In this document: positions 26,406-33,398 of the stretch, piece after piece
Layout of the letters: every line of letters begins with the position of its first letter
Numbering within the stretch: position 1 is the first letter of the stretch
From: Bacteroidota bacterium
GTDB taxonomy: Bacteria; Bacteroidota; Bacteroidia; Bacteroidales; Prolixibacteraceae
Length of the DNA: 38,155 nt
Reading direction: 5' to 3'
Assembly (NCBI GenBank): GCA_030684645.1
Contig: JAUXUF010000319.1
Location: 1 to 38,155, forward strand
The notes under the pieces: generated by a model
What the model was told of the DNA's origin: nothing
The model's input: the letters and a program-made list of their open reading frames with translations, nothing else
Database searches by the model: none
Position numbers and translations under genes: made by a program

Positions 26406-26882
26406 ATGGAAAAGAGAAAAATTATTAAAGCAGGAATTATACTCTTAGTTGCAGGTATCGTAATCGCCGGATCAGTTGGACTTTACCTATTCAATATGCC
26501 ACACCGCAATGTGCAAAAGGCAGCTGCCGATTACAACCTAACCAGTTCACAAATTGTGACAGAATACCTTACCGACAAGGAATCGGCCAATAAAAAATAC
26601 CTGGCGGAGGACGGTGATTCAAAAGTTTTGGAAATAACCGGTGTAGTAAGCAAAGTTTCCGAAGATTTTAACGATCAGAAAGTGGTTTTATTAAAAGGCG
26701 CTGACGACAAAGCTGGTGTCAGCGCAACATTCACCACAGAAACTAATGTCAATGCAGCAAAACTTCAGGTTGGCGAAACGGTAACCGTAAAAGGTGTAAT
26801 CCGTTCAGGAGCATCATTTGATGAAGATCTCGACTTATATGAAAATGTAATCCTCGAAAAGAGTGACGTAGCAACAAAATAA
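26406..26882 (+). CDS. Membrane-anchored OB-fold protein (tRNA_anti-like)
   Basis: This 158-residue protein has one N-terminal membrane helix (IIKAGIILLVAGIVIAGSVG). A helical segment (SSQIVTEYLTDKESANKKYL) and an OB-fold domain follow (VLEITGVVSKVSEDFNDQKV, then VGETVTVKGVIRSG). The pattern fits the tRNA_anti-like family common in Bacteroidota, although RNA binding is not established for it. It lies behind candidate promoter P3 and 34 bp before the YceI gene, so they are probably co-transcribed. An envelope role is likely from topology. Confidence 0.8.
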   Translation: MEKRKIIKAGIILLVAGIVIAGSVGLYLFNMPHRNVQKAAADYNLTSSQIVTEYLTDKESANKKYLAEDGDSKVLEITGVVSKVSEDFNDQKVVLLKGADDKAGVSATFTTETNVNAAKLQVGETVTVKGVIRSGASFDEDLDLYENVILEKSDVATK

Positions 26883-26916
26883 ATATCAAATACAAATTAT
26901 TAAAAAATCAGAAATC

Positions 26917-27483
26917 ATGAAAAAATTAAGTTTATCAACAATCATCCTGGCCTTATTTGTGACATTTTCGGCCACCGCTCAAACATCAGGCAAACTGGTA
27001 AGTACGAAGACACACATTAAAATTTTCTCGACTACACCAGCCGAAAACATCGAAGCCAATAACAATACGGCAGTTGGAACCATTAACAAAGAAACTGGCG
27101 AGCTTGTCTTTTCTGTTCCAATGCAGGGATTCGAGTTCGAAAAAGCACTGATGCAGAAACATTTCAACAGTGATAACTTTCTGGATACGCAGAAATTCCC
27201 TAAAGCAAAGCTTATTGGTAAGATTACCAACCTTGATCAGATTAATTTCGCTAAAGACGGAACTTATGAAGCCAACGTGCAAGGTGATATGACCATTAAA
27301 GGTGTAACAAAACCAATAACCGAAAAAGGAACCGTAGTGGTAAAAGACAACACCGTTGAAGTGCAAAGCAAGTTTAACGTGACACTCGGTGATTACGGAA
27401 TTTCTTTTGTGAAAGGTAAGCCTTCAACCAATATTGCCAAATCAGTAGAAGTCACTTTACACTCTGAACTTCAGGTTCAATAA
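26917..27483 (+). CDS. YceI-family periplasmic protein
   Basis: This 188-residue protein has a signal peptide (MKKLSLSTIILALFVTFSAT, AQT cleavage) and a lipocalin-like YceI domain. Visible elements are IKIFSTTPAENIEANNNTAV, FEFEKALMQKHFNSDNFLD and QGDMTIKGVTKPITEKG. YceI proteins bind polyisoprenoid ligands and are often induced by envelope or base stress. It is probably in one unit with the OB-fold gene and would then share promoter P3. Confidence 0.88.
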   Translation: MKKLSLSTIILALFVTFSATAQTSGKLVSTKTHIKIFSTTPAENIEANNNTAVGTINKETGELVFSVPMQGFEFEKALMQKHFNSDNFLDTQKFPKAKLIGKITNLDQINFAKDGTYEANVQGDMTIKGVTKPITEKGTVVVKDNTVEVQSKFNVTLGDYGISFVKGKPSTNIAKSVEVTLHSELQVQ

Positions 27484-27573
27484 TGCGGAATCCGGATTAA
27501 GATAAACACTTGGCTTTTCAGTCATTATTAAAAATCTGGCCTGAAAATGTTCTACAAATAAAATCGCATAGAA

Positions 27574-28080
27574 ATGAAAACTGTAGCAAATGAAAACCTG
27601 ATGCAATTGAGGAATTTACTCCAAAATATCAGCATCGAAGATTATTCCCGTAAAACAGATGTGCTTTCGGGGTCAACCATCGGCCAGCATATCAGGCATG
27701 TTTTGGAGTTTTACCTCTTGCTGGTTTCCGGCTCATTTACCGGAACGATCAGTTACGACAAACGCAACAGAGATGTTCGGATCCAATCAGATCCGGGTTT
27801 TGCTATAGCCGCCATTGACAAAATATTGATTGGAATCGGGACGTTTGATGAAAACAGCCCTGTCGTACTTGAAGCTGATTATACTGTTGATGGCGCCTCT
27901 GAAAACCAGATAAGAAGCTCGGTTGGCCGCGAATTGGCTTATTGCATCGAACACAGCATTCACCACCAGGCCCTCATCAAAGCAGCCTTGATTGTTCACG
28001 GTTTAACCCGAATGACAAATGACCATTTTGGTGTTGCCTACTCAACAATCCGATATCGGGAAAACAAATGTGCACAGTAA
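27574..28080 (+). CDS. DinB-fold (four-helix) protein
   Basis: This 168-residue protein of the DinB/YfiT-like superfamily is not the polymerase DinB. It has a conserved early histidine in STIGQHIRHVLEFYLLL and a late ELAYCIEHSIHHQALIKAAL; the three histidines would bind a metal. Members include thiol-dependent transferases, but the substrate here is unknown. The stop overlaps the next gene's start by 13 bp, so it is the first gene of a three-gene operon. Confidence 0.85.
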   Translation: MKTVANENLMQLRNLLQNISIEDYSRKTDVLSGSTIGQHIRHVLEFYLLLVSGSFTGTISYDKRNRDVRIQSDPGFAIAAIDKILIGIGTFDENSPVVLEADYTVDGASENQIRSSVGRELAYCIEHSIHHQALIKAALIVHGLTRMTNDHFGVAYSTIRYRENKCAQ

Positions 28081-28787
28081 GTTACATACCAGGGAATGAA
28101 GGGTTTGTCCTGACTTCGAATCGCGATGAAAAATCATTCCGGCCAACCATCACACCACAAATATACAGGATTGGCGAAATGGATGTTTGTTTCCCCAAAG
28201 ATGCAACGGCTGGCGGGTCCTGGATAGCAGCCAACGATAAAGGCCGCCTCTGTTGCTTGCTGAACGGAGCTTTTGTGGCACATCAAAAGAAATCACACTA
28301 TGTACAAAGCCGTGGAAAAGTTTTGATAGAATTAACTTCTTCGCTGTTGGGCGTTTTCGACTTTTTTCAGGAAAATAATTTAATAGAAATTGAGCCTTTT
28401 ACCATGATCACACTCGACCTGCAAGATGAAAAAATAATTCAATTCAGTGAATTTAACTGGGACGGATATGCCAAACATTTCAAGGAATTAGACAATCTTC
28501 AGGCTTTCATCTGGTCTTCGGTTACTTTATACAGTCCTGAACATCGCAAATTGCGCAGGCAATGGTTCGATCGTTTCTTGAACGATCATACTGAAAATAT
28601 AACTCCTGAGAATATCCTCGCTTTTCATTCCGGCTCACAGACCAGTGATCATTCAATTAATGTAGTTATGGAACGTGACGGAGGAATGAAAACAGTCAGT
28701 ATCACCCAGGTTATTCCGGTAAAAGGGAAATTCAAGATGAATTACCTCGATTTGCAAAATAATACCAGTCAGCAGATTGAACTATGA
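28068..28787 (+). CDS. NRDE-family protein (TANGO2-like)
   Basis: This 239-residue protein begins MCTVSYIPGNEGFVLTSNRD, with the NRDE motif and the N-terminal Cys2 of the family (Ntn-like). GGSWIAANDKGRLCCLLNG follows. It is related to TANGO2, implicated in haem and lipid handling in eukaryotes; the bacterial function is not settled. It overlaps both neighbours (13 bp upstream, 4 bp downstream ATGA), so the three products are made together. Confidence 0.88.
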   Translation: MCTVSYIPGNEGFVLTSNRDEKSFRPTITPQIYRIGEMDVCFPKDATAGGSWIAANDKGRLCCLLNGAFVAHQKKSHYVQSRGKVLIELTSSLLGVFDFFQENNLIEIEPFTMITLDLQDEKIIQFSEFNWDGYAKHFKELDNLQAFIWSSVTLYSPEHRKLRRQWFDRFLNDHTENITPENILAFHSGSQTSDHSINVVMERDGGMKTVSITQVIPVKGKFKMNYLDLQNNTSQQIEL

Positions 28788-29746
28788 CCATTCAGAAAAA
28801 ACATACCGGATTTGCAATTGCCATTGCCTGGCCCGAGACGTATTGTAAACAACCGGGTTACTGGTACGATGCCATATCAAACTTCCTTGGGTTGAGCGAT
28901 AATCATTATTACAAGGTTGGTCATGCGGCTTTGGTTCTGGTTGATCCTGAAACGCGTAAATGCCATTATTTCGATTTTGGCCGGTACCAGTCACCGTTTC
29001 AACATGGCAGGGTTCGCAGTGAACAGACTGACGATGGCTTAAAAATGAAAACACCTGCCTTGATTTCGGAAGATGGTCGGAAAATTGAAAACCTGGAAGA
29101 AATACTAACAGAATTACAATTAAACCCTGAATGTCATGGAGAAGGGAAGATCCATGGATCCTACGGAAGAATTAATTTTCACAGGGCATTCAGTAAAGCA
29201 TTTTATCTTCAGCAAAAAAGTCCGATTCCCTATGGTCCATTCAGGTATAAAGGCAGCAACTGTTCGAGGTTTGTAAATAGCGCCCTGATTGCAGGAAAAC
29301 CTTCGTGGTTGACAGCATTTAAGCTGAACTATTTGGTTCCGCTGACACCAACTCCAATAAACAATGTAAACTCATTTGAAAACAAAGTAGTTCTTCCAAA
29401 ATTGTTGACCAATGAGCCGTTTTGCCCGTCTTCAGTATTCGATAAAAGCAAATTAAAAGGTACATTGCCTGAACCAGAAAGACCTAAAAATATTTTGGAA
29501 TTTGCACAATGGCTGAGCGGCGAAGGTTCCGGATCGTGGTTTTCAATCAGTCCGGATGAAAATGACAAGTATTTCATCTCCCGATTCGGCCCAAATGGGG
29601 AGCTGGAATGTCGGGGGGAATTTGTGATCAGCAATAACCAGTCATTTAATATCAATCTCCCTTTCCGTTTCGAACATTTAAGCCATTGCCGGAAAGTAAG
29701 AATCAGGCAGGAAAATCATGTAATTGAATTTCGGAGAATTGATTAG
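28784..29746 (+). CDS. Uncharacterised protein (DUF6695-like)
   Basis: This 320-residue soluble protein has an N-terminal half carrying FAIAIAWPETYCKQPGYWYD, KVGHAALVLVDPETRKCHYF and GPFRYKGSNCSRFVNSALI. The histidine in KVGHAAL and the cysteine in SNCSRFV suggest a papain-like (NlpC/P60-type, permuted) active site, but this is only inference. The C-terminal 75 residues form a small beta domain (FISRFGPNGELECRGEF). I recall it as DUF6695. The start overlaps the NRDE gene (ATGA). It ends convergently with the histidine kinase gene. Confidence 0.75.
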   Translation: MTIQKKHTGFAIAIAWPETYCKQPGYWYDAISNFLGLSDNHYYKVGHAALVLVDPETRKCHYFDFGRYQSPFQHGRVRSEQTDDGLKMKTPALISEDGRKIENLEEILTELQLNPECHGEGKIHGSYGRINFHRAFSKAFYLQQKSPIPYGPFRYKGSNCSRFVNSALIAGKPSWLTAFKLNYLVPLTPTPINNVNSFENKVVLPKLLTNEPFCPSSVFDKSKLKGTLPEPERPKNILEFAQWLSGEGSGSWFSISPDENDKYFISRFGPNGELECRGEFVISNNQSFNINLPFRFEHLSHCRKVRIRQENHVIEFRRID

Positions 29747-29829
29747 GGAAATCTGAAGTTGAGTTTAAATTTTCTTGTGTGTTTCAGGATATTAATTGTT
29801 GCATGGGGTAATGTTGAAGTAATTCCATA

Positions 29830-31158
29830 TTATATTTTGTTTGAATTATGCTTAGTGAGATACTTTACCATAAGCTCTATTAATTTATCTCTCCTAATGG
29901 GTTTTGAGATATAATCATCGCATCCTGCCTCTATTGCTAATTCTCTATCACCAGTAAGTGCAAGAGCTGTTTGTGCAATAATAACTACGTCTTGGTTGAA
30001 TTGCCGTATTTGTCTGGTGGCTTCATATCCGTTCATTTCGGGCATCTGAATATCCATCAAAACTAAATCGATGTCAGGGTTATTGCGGCAAGCTTCAATT
30101 GCTTCAACTCCGGTTCTTACTTTTAAAACTTCTTTGCCAATTATTTTTACTATCACTGTAAGGAGTTTTTTCGATAATTCGTCGTCTTCGGCAATTAATA
30201 TTTTCAAGTCTTTAATCTGATTTTCTTCTTCTTCAGACAAAACAACATTCTGAATGTCATTTTTTTCTTCCGCTTCACCATTGGAAGGAATGGTGAAATA
30301 AAATATTGAGCCTTTCCCTTCTTCGCTTTCTACCCAAATTTTACCGCCCAGCATTTCTACGTAAGCTTTCGAAATGGATAATCCCAATCCTGTTCCCTGA
30401 AAAGCTCTTTTATCGCTAATGTCGGACTGGACAAAACGTTCAAAAATGGCGATCTGTCTGTGTTTGGGAATACCGATACCTGTGTCTTTCACAAAGAACT
30501 CAAGTTCGGCTTGTTTTAAAATATAGCCAAATTCAATGAAGCCTTTCTGGGTATATTTAATCGCATTTTTTACAAGGTTAGTTAGAATAGCGTAAAGCTT
30601 TTCGCGATCGGTCCTAATAATGGCTTCCGATGAAGGCAATGAATTTTTCAAAATCAGCCGTATTCCTTTCGGCTCAACCTCGGCTTTAAAAAACGTGTTA
30701 ATAAATTCCATTTGCTCATTAACATTGGTTTCAGAAACCGATACTTTCATTTGCCCTGATTCTATTTTGGAGATATCCACAATATCGTTGATGATATTGA
30801 GCATTCGGGCACCACTTTTTTCAATGATGCGGATATACTCTAATTGCTGTTTACTGCTTAAGTCTGGATCTTTAAGTAATTCGGCAAACCCTAGAATGCC
30901 ATTCATAGGAGTTCGTATTTCGTGGCTCATATTGGCCAAAAAAGCTGATTTTAGCCGGTCGCTTTCTTCTGCGTGTCCTTTGGCATTTATTAGCTCTGCA
31001 GCTCGTTTTTCTTTCTCTTCATTTTGAAAGGCAAGTTCTTTGTTCGCAATGATTAACTCTGCTATGCGTTTTTCTTTCTCTTCATTTTGAAAAAGAAGTT
31101 CTTTAGTATCAATGATTAATTCATCAGATTTCTTCATTTTAACCATAATTTTTTTCAT
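29830..31158 (-). CDS. Hybrid histidine kinase/response regulator without a sensor domain
   Basis: This 442-residue protein has, in order: a coiled coil (residues 1-65) built from a 21-residue repeat (NEEKEKR[IA]AELI-x-A), HisKA with the phospho-acceptor His79 in FLANMSHEIRTPMNGILGF, and HATPase with NLVKNAIKYT, DTGIGIP and GTGLGLSISKAYVEMLGG. A C-terminal receiver domain follows (KILIAEDDELS, LVLMDIQMPEMNGYEA with the phospho-Asp, and the SKPI lysine). No membrane segment or PAS domain is present, so it is soluble. It may sense through the coiled coil or be a truncated form. Two DNA copies of the repeat are 63 bp apart (31004 and 31067). Confidence 0.9.
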   Translation of the reverse strand: MKKIMVKMKKSDELIIDTKELLFQNEEKEKRIAELIIANKELAFQNEEKEKRAAELINAKGHAEESDRLKSAFLANMSHEIRTPMNGILGFAELLKDPDLSSKQQLEYIRIIEKSGARMLNIINDIVDISKIESGQMKVSVSETNVNEQMEFINTFFKAEVEPKGIRLILKNSLPSSEAIIRTDREKLYAILTNLVKNAIKYTQKGFIEFGYILKQAELEFFVKDTGIGIPKHRQIAIFERFVQSDISDKRAFQGTGLGLSISKAYVEMLGGKIWVESEEGKGSIFYFTIPSNGEAEEKNDIQNVVLSEEEENQIKDLKILIAEDDELSKKLLTVIVKIIGKEVLKVRTGVEAIEACRNNPDIDLVLMDIQMPEMNGYEATRQIRQFNQDVVIIAQTALALTGDRELAIEAGCDDYISKPIRRDKLIELMVKYLTKHNSNKI

Positions 31159-31230
31159 TATCGCCTGGTAAAGTTAAATAATTACTTGAATCATAAGTTC
31201 GATTTATTCTTTACAAAAGTCAAGATTCAA

Positions 31231-31275
31231 ATATAAAAATAAATTATAGCATACGTGCTATATTTATTTTTATAT
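31231..31275 (+). promoter_or_regulatory. Palindromic operator upstream of the XRE gene
   Basis: The left arm 31231-31251 and right arm 31256-31275 are complementary over about 20 bp with one extra base. The centre is TAGCATACGTGCTA. It ends 4 bp before the ATG at 31280. Position and symmetry fit an autoregulatory operator bound by the XRE protein; as RNA it would hide the start region. Confidence 0.7.
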
Positions 31276-31279
31276 TTCT

Positions 31280-31564
31280 ATGAAACTTTCTGCGATGAAA
31301 CCAAAGCAGCAAAGTGATAGAAAATTAATATTTGATGATGAAGGGATAAAAGCTTTAGCCATTCAGCTGAAGAAAATCCGCATCAGAGAAGGTTACTCAC
31401 AAAGCCAGCTTGCTTTTGAATCTGGATTATCTTTAAGTCAAATTGCCAGAATTGAAACTGCCAGAATTAATCCGACCATCAGCACAATTTTTGCCTTAGC
31501 CCGAACATTGAATGTACCATTGTCTGATCTTTTTAATTTCCAACTTTCATCGAAGGGAAAATAA
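31280..31564 (+). CDS. XRE-family DNA-binding protein
   Basis: This 94-residue protein is made almost entirely of one HTH_3 domain: LAIQLKKIRIREGYSQSQLA, FESGLSLSQIARIETARINP and TISTIFALARTLNVPLSDLF. It has no additional domain, as in small regulators or antitoxins. The strong palindrome just before its start suggests autoregulation. It converges on the AbiEii-type gene (46-bp gap), so it could regulate that module only in trans. Alternatively it controls the divergent histidine kinase. Confidence 0.88.
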   Translation: MKLSAMKPKQQSDRKLIFDDEGIKALAIQLKKIRIREGYSQSQLAFESGLSLSQIARIETARINPTISTIFALARTLNVPLSDLFNFQLSSKGK

Positions 31565-31610
31565 TACTTTAAGAGATCCCGAGTGATGTAATTTTCTTAT
31601 TGATGGTGGT

Positions 31611-32237
31611 TTACCTCAGATAATCACTAACAGCACGCGCGATTCCCTTTTTAACACTCTCCCAGGTTTGATTTTTAAAACTCACAGGCGTTTCACTTTC
31701 ATCAGCTTCAACAAAATAAGTGATGGCATTGGGTATGCTAATGGCAAGCATCTGGCTTGGGTACTTTTGTTTGTGCCAATCCATAATTTGTTGTAAAGAA
31801 TAATGCTGAAGTAATTCGTATAAATCCCAAAAGTCCTTTTTCTTTGCCCTCCCAAGAATTGCCTGTATTTTCATCGCCGCGATATCGGCATTGCTGTAAA
31901 AACGGATGCCATCCTCCTTCTTAATTGCTGAAATTGGCAAGTGGGGAAAATAAACGATATCTACTTTAATGTCATCAATGAAACAAAAAATTCCAAACTG
32001 GGTTTGTTGTTGTTTGTACGCAAATCTCTGTTTGAAAACCTCCTCCAGTTTTAATACAATTTGGGGCTGGTTAAATTTTTCGTGAAAGAACAAATCCAGG
32101 TCAACCGAACTGCGGTGTCCGTAGCGAAGCGACAAAGCTGTTCCACCAACCAATGCGAATGGCCGAAGAGATGGCAACTCCATCAGCTCTTTTAATAAGG
32201 AAAAAGTTCGGGGTTCAACTGTCTCAGTATGTAGCAT
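31611..32237 (-). CDS. AbiEii-type nucleotidyltransferase, second module
   Basis: This 208-residue nucleotidyltransferase has the core FALVGGTALSLRYGHRSSVD and LDLFFHEKF, with GG and D-x-D in place. It also has DIAAMKIQAILGRAKKKDFW and DLYELL with the conserved K and D residues. The family includes AbiEii toxins. It overlaps the small gene upstream by 46 bp. Architecture and order are the same as the module at 11410-12292, but the sequences have diverged far, so the two are separate acquisitions or an old duplication. Confidence 0.85.
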   Translation of the reverse strand: MLHTETVEPRTFSLLKELMELPSLRPFALVGGTALSLRYGHRSSVDLDLFFHEKFNQPQIVLKLEEVFKQRFAYKQQQTQFGIFCFIDDIKVDIVYFPHLPISAIKKEDGIRFYSNADIAAMKIQAILGRAKKKDFWDLYELLQHYSLQQIMDWHKQKYPSQMLAISIPNAITYFVEADESETPVSFKNQTWESVKKGIARAVSDYLR

Positions 32238-32494
32238 CTGAATTCATTTAGTGGTTTGTCAATTACTGCGCTGGCAAAATGAATGGTGTGTAAAGGCAAA
32301 TACTTCGCTTTCAACAGGGCTTCTGTCACTTTCTCATCGCCGTAATACCGCCGGCACTGGCGGATGTCTTCCACATCGCCCCGTTCGAAAACCCGTTCAA
32401 TTACAAAGTTGGCTTTGGCATCATAATCAATCTGCTCAAAGTTTACGTCCCAAAAAATGCGCTTTTCGAATGTGGGTTTCTTTTTTGCCTTCAT
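32192..32494 (-). CDS. Small partner of the second AbiEii-type protein (DUF6922-like)
   Basis: This 100-residue basic-start protein has WDVNFEQIDYDAKANFVIE and RVFERGDVEDIRQCRRYYG, the same core seen in the 93-residue partner at 12011. Its coding end overlaps the nucleotidyltransferase start by 46 bp, implying coupled translation. It is likely the antitoxin or specificity partner, by gene order only. A candidate ECF promoter (P4) lies just outside its start but points the other way. Confidence 0.75.
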   Translation of the reverse strand: MKAKKKPTFEKRIFWDVNFEQIDYDAKANFVIERVFERGDVEDIRQCRRYYGDEKVTEALLKAKYLPLHTIHFASAVIDKPLNEFRCYILRQLNPELFPY

Positions 32495-32561
32495 ACTGCG
32501 AAGATAATCAATTCGAATTACAGGAATATCAATACGAACTACAAATTTAAATCCTGTCGGT

Positions 32562-32588
32562 TGTCAGGATTTTGTTTTTTTACGACTA
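32562..32588 (+). promoter_or_regulatory. Candidate ECF promoter P4
   Basis: TGTCAGG (32562-32568), a 14-bp spacer rich in T, then CGACTA (32583-32588). It is directly upstream of the egtD remnant and the zinc-ribbon gene at 32827. Confidence 0.6.
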
Positions 32589-32592
32589 CTGA

Positions 32593-32823
32593 GTTAAACA
32601 ACATTTAAGCTTTCTGGTTTCGAAAACCGTACAAACGGTTTACGTCGCTGATCTGCAGCAAAGTTTTCATTTCAACAAATGGGAATCCATTTTCATGGAG
32701 CTTTCGCGCAAATTCGATTACGGAACTATTGAAAAACTTGCGAAAGATCATGGCTTTAAAGTAGAAACCCAATTCACCGATAAGCAGAATTATTTTGTGG
32801 ATTCGTTGTGGATTAAAAAATAA
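32593..32823 (+). pseudogene. egtD: C-terminal fragment of EgtD-like histidine methyltransferase
   Basis: The frame, open from 32593, reads FHFNKWESIFMELSRKFD, YGTIEKLAKDHGFKVETQFT and NYFVDSLWIKK to TAA 32823. This is the characteristic end of L-histidine N-alpha-methyltransferase (FxxWExIxMExSxKY ... YFxDSLW). About the first 250 residues, including the SAM site, are missing and no start codon is seen. A candidate ECF promoter lies where the gene's promoter would have been. It ends 3 bp before the next ATG. Confidence 0.75.
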
Positions 32824-32826
32824 ATT

Positions 32827-33066
32827 ATGCCTGTTATAACGATAAGAGAATCAACGATAACATGCCCTAATTGTGGGCATCAAAAAACAGAAGAAATGCC
32901 AACCGATGCCTGCCAGTTTTTCTACGAATGTGAAAACTGCAAAACGGTATTACACCCCAATCCGGGCGATTGTTGTGCTTTTTGCTCCTATGGCACAGTA
33001 AAATGTCCATCGAAACAGGAGGAAGATTTTTTGTCAGGAAAGAATGAGATCAACGACAAATCATAA
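32827..33066 (+). CDS. Cysteine-rich zinc-ribbon protein with GDCCxFCSYG motif
   Basis: This 79-residue protein has CPNCGHQ (C-x2-C), ECENCKT (C-x2-C) and the striking PGDCCAFCSYGTVKCPSKQE. It has nine cysteines besides histidine, so metal binding is very likely. I recall the GDCCxFCSYGxVKCP motif in small Bacteroidota and proteobacterial proteins linked to metal or mercury genes, but the function is not known to me. It follows the egtD remnant by 3 bp. Its 3' end contains candidate promoter P5 for the next gene. Confidence 0.75.
   Translation: MPVITIRESTITCPNCGHQKTEEMPTDACQFFYECENCKTVLHPNPGDCCAFCSYGTVKCPSKQEEDFLSGKNEINDKS
33032..33059 (+). promoter_or_regulatory. Candidate ECF promoter P5
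   Basis: TGTCAGG (33032-33038), a 15-bp spacer, then CGACAA (33054-33059). It lies inside the end of the zinc-ribbon gene and 18 bp before the ATG at 33078, a short distance that leaves a leader of only about 10 nt. Confidence 0.5.
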
Positions 33067-33077
33067 AATAGTAAAAT

Positions 33078-33335
33078 ATGAAACTTACAATTAGTATCAT
33101 TTATGGTTTAGTCCGCACCGACCGCCAGGGAATAAAGGCTATTTTAGGTGAATTGAGAATGCCTGCAATTTTATCCATGTTGACTTTCCCATCCATTGGC
33201 GATTTATTTTCTGCAAATAAGACACAGGCAGACGAACGAATTGAACGTTCAACCGCTATACATTTGTTTACAAGCTGTTTTACTCTGAACAAAATTAAAG
33301 ATGATGAGGGTACGGAAATGACCAGATGGAATTAA
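33078..33335 (+). CDS. Unrecognised small protein
   Basis: An 85-codon frame starts MKLTISIIYGLVRTDRQGIK, has a mildly hydrophobic centre (MPAILSMLTFPSIGDLFSAN) and ends KDDEGTEMTRWN. I recognise no family. Given the neighbourhood, it could be another gene whose two ends have been joined by a deletion. It follows candidate promoter P5 and is convergent with mnmE. Confidence 0.4.
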   Translation: MKLTISIIYGLVRTDRQGIKAILGELRMPAILSMLTFPSIGDLFSANKTQADERIERSTAIHLFTSCFTLNKIKDDEGTEMTRWN

Positions 33336-33398
33336 GTTCTTGAATATTATTCCTCATTTATAATTGGCATAGTGATTTACCATAGATGATAATCTTTA

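Noticed and set aside
27574-28080. Reading the DinB-fold protein as the partner of the decayed dinB polymerase
   Set aside because: Despite the shared name, the DinB-fold metal protein is unrelated to DNA polymerase IV.
32550-32580. Hairpin AATCCTG/CAGGATT followed by a T run, resembling a plus-strand terminator
   Set aside because: No plus-strand gene ends before it, and its right arm is the TGTCAGG of candidate promoter P4, so I prefer the promoter reading.
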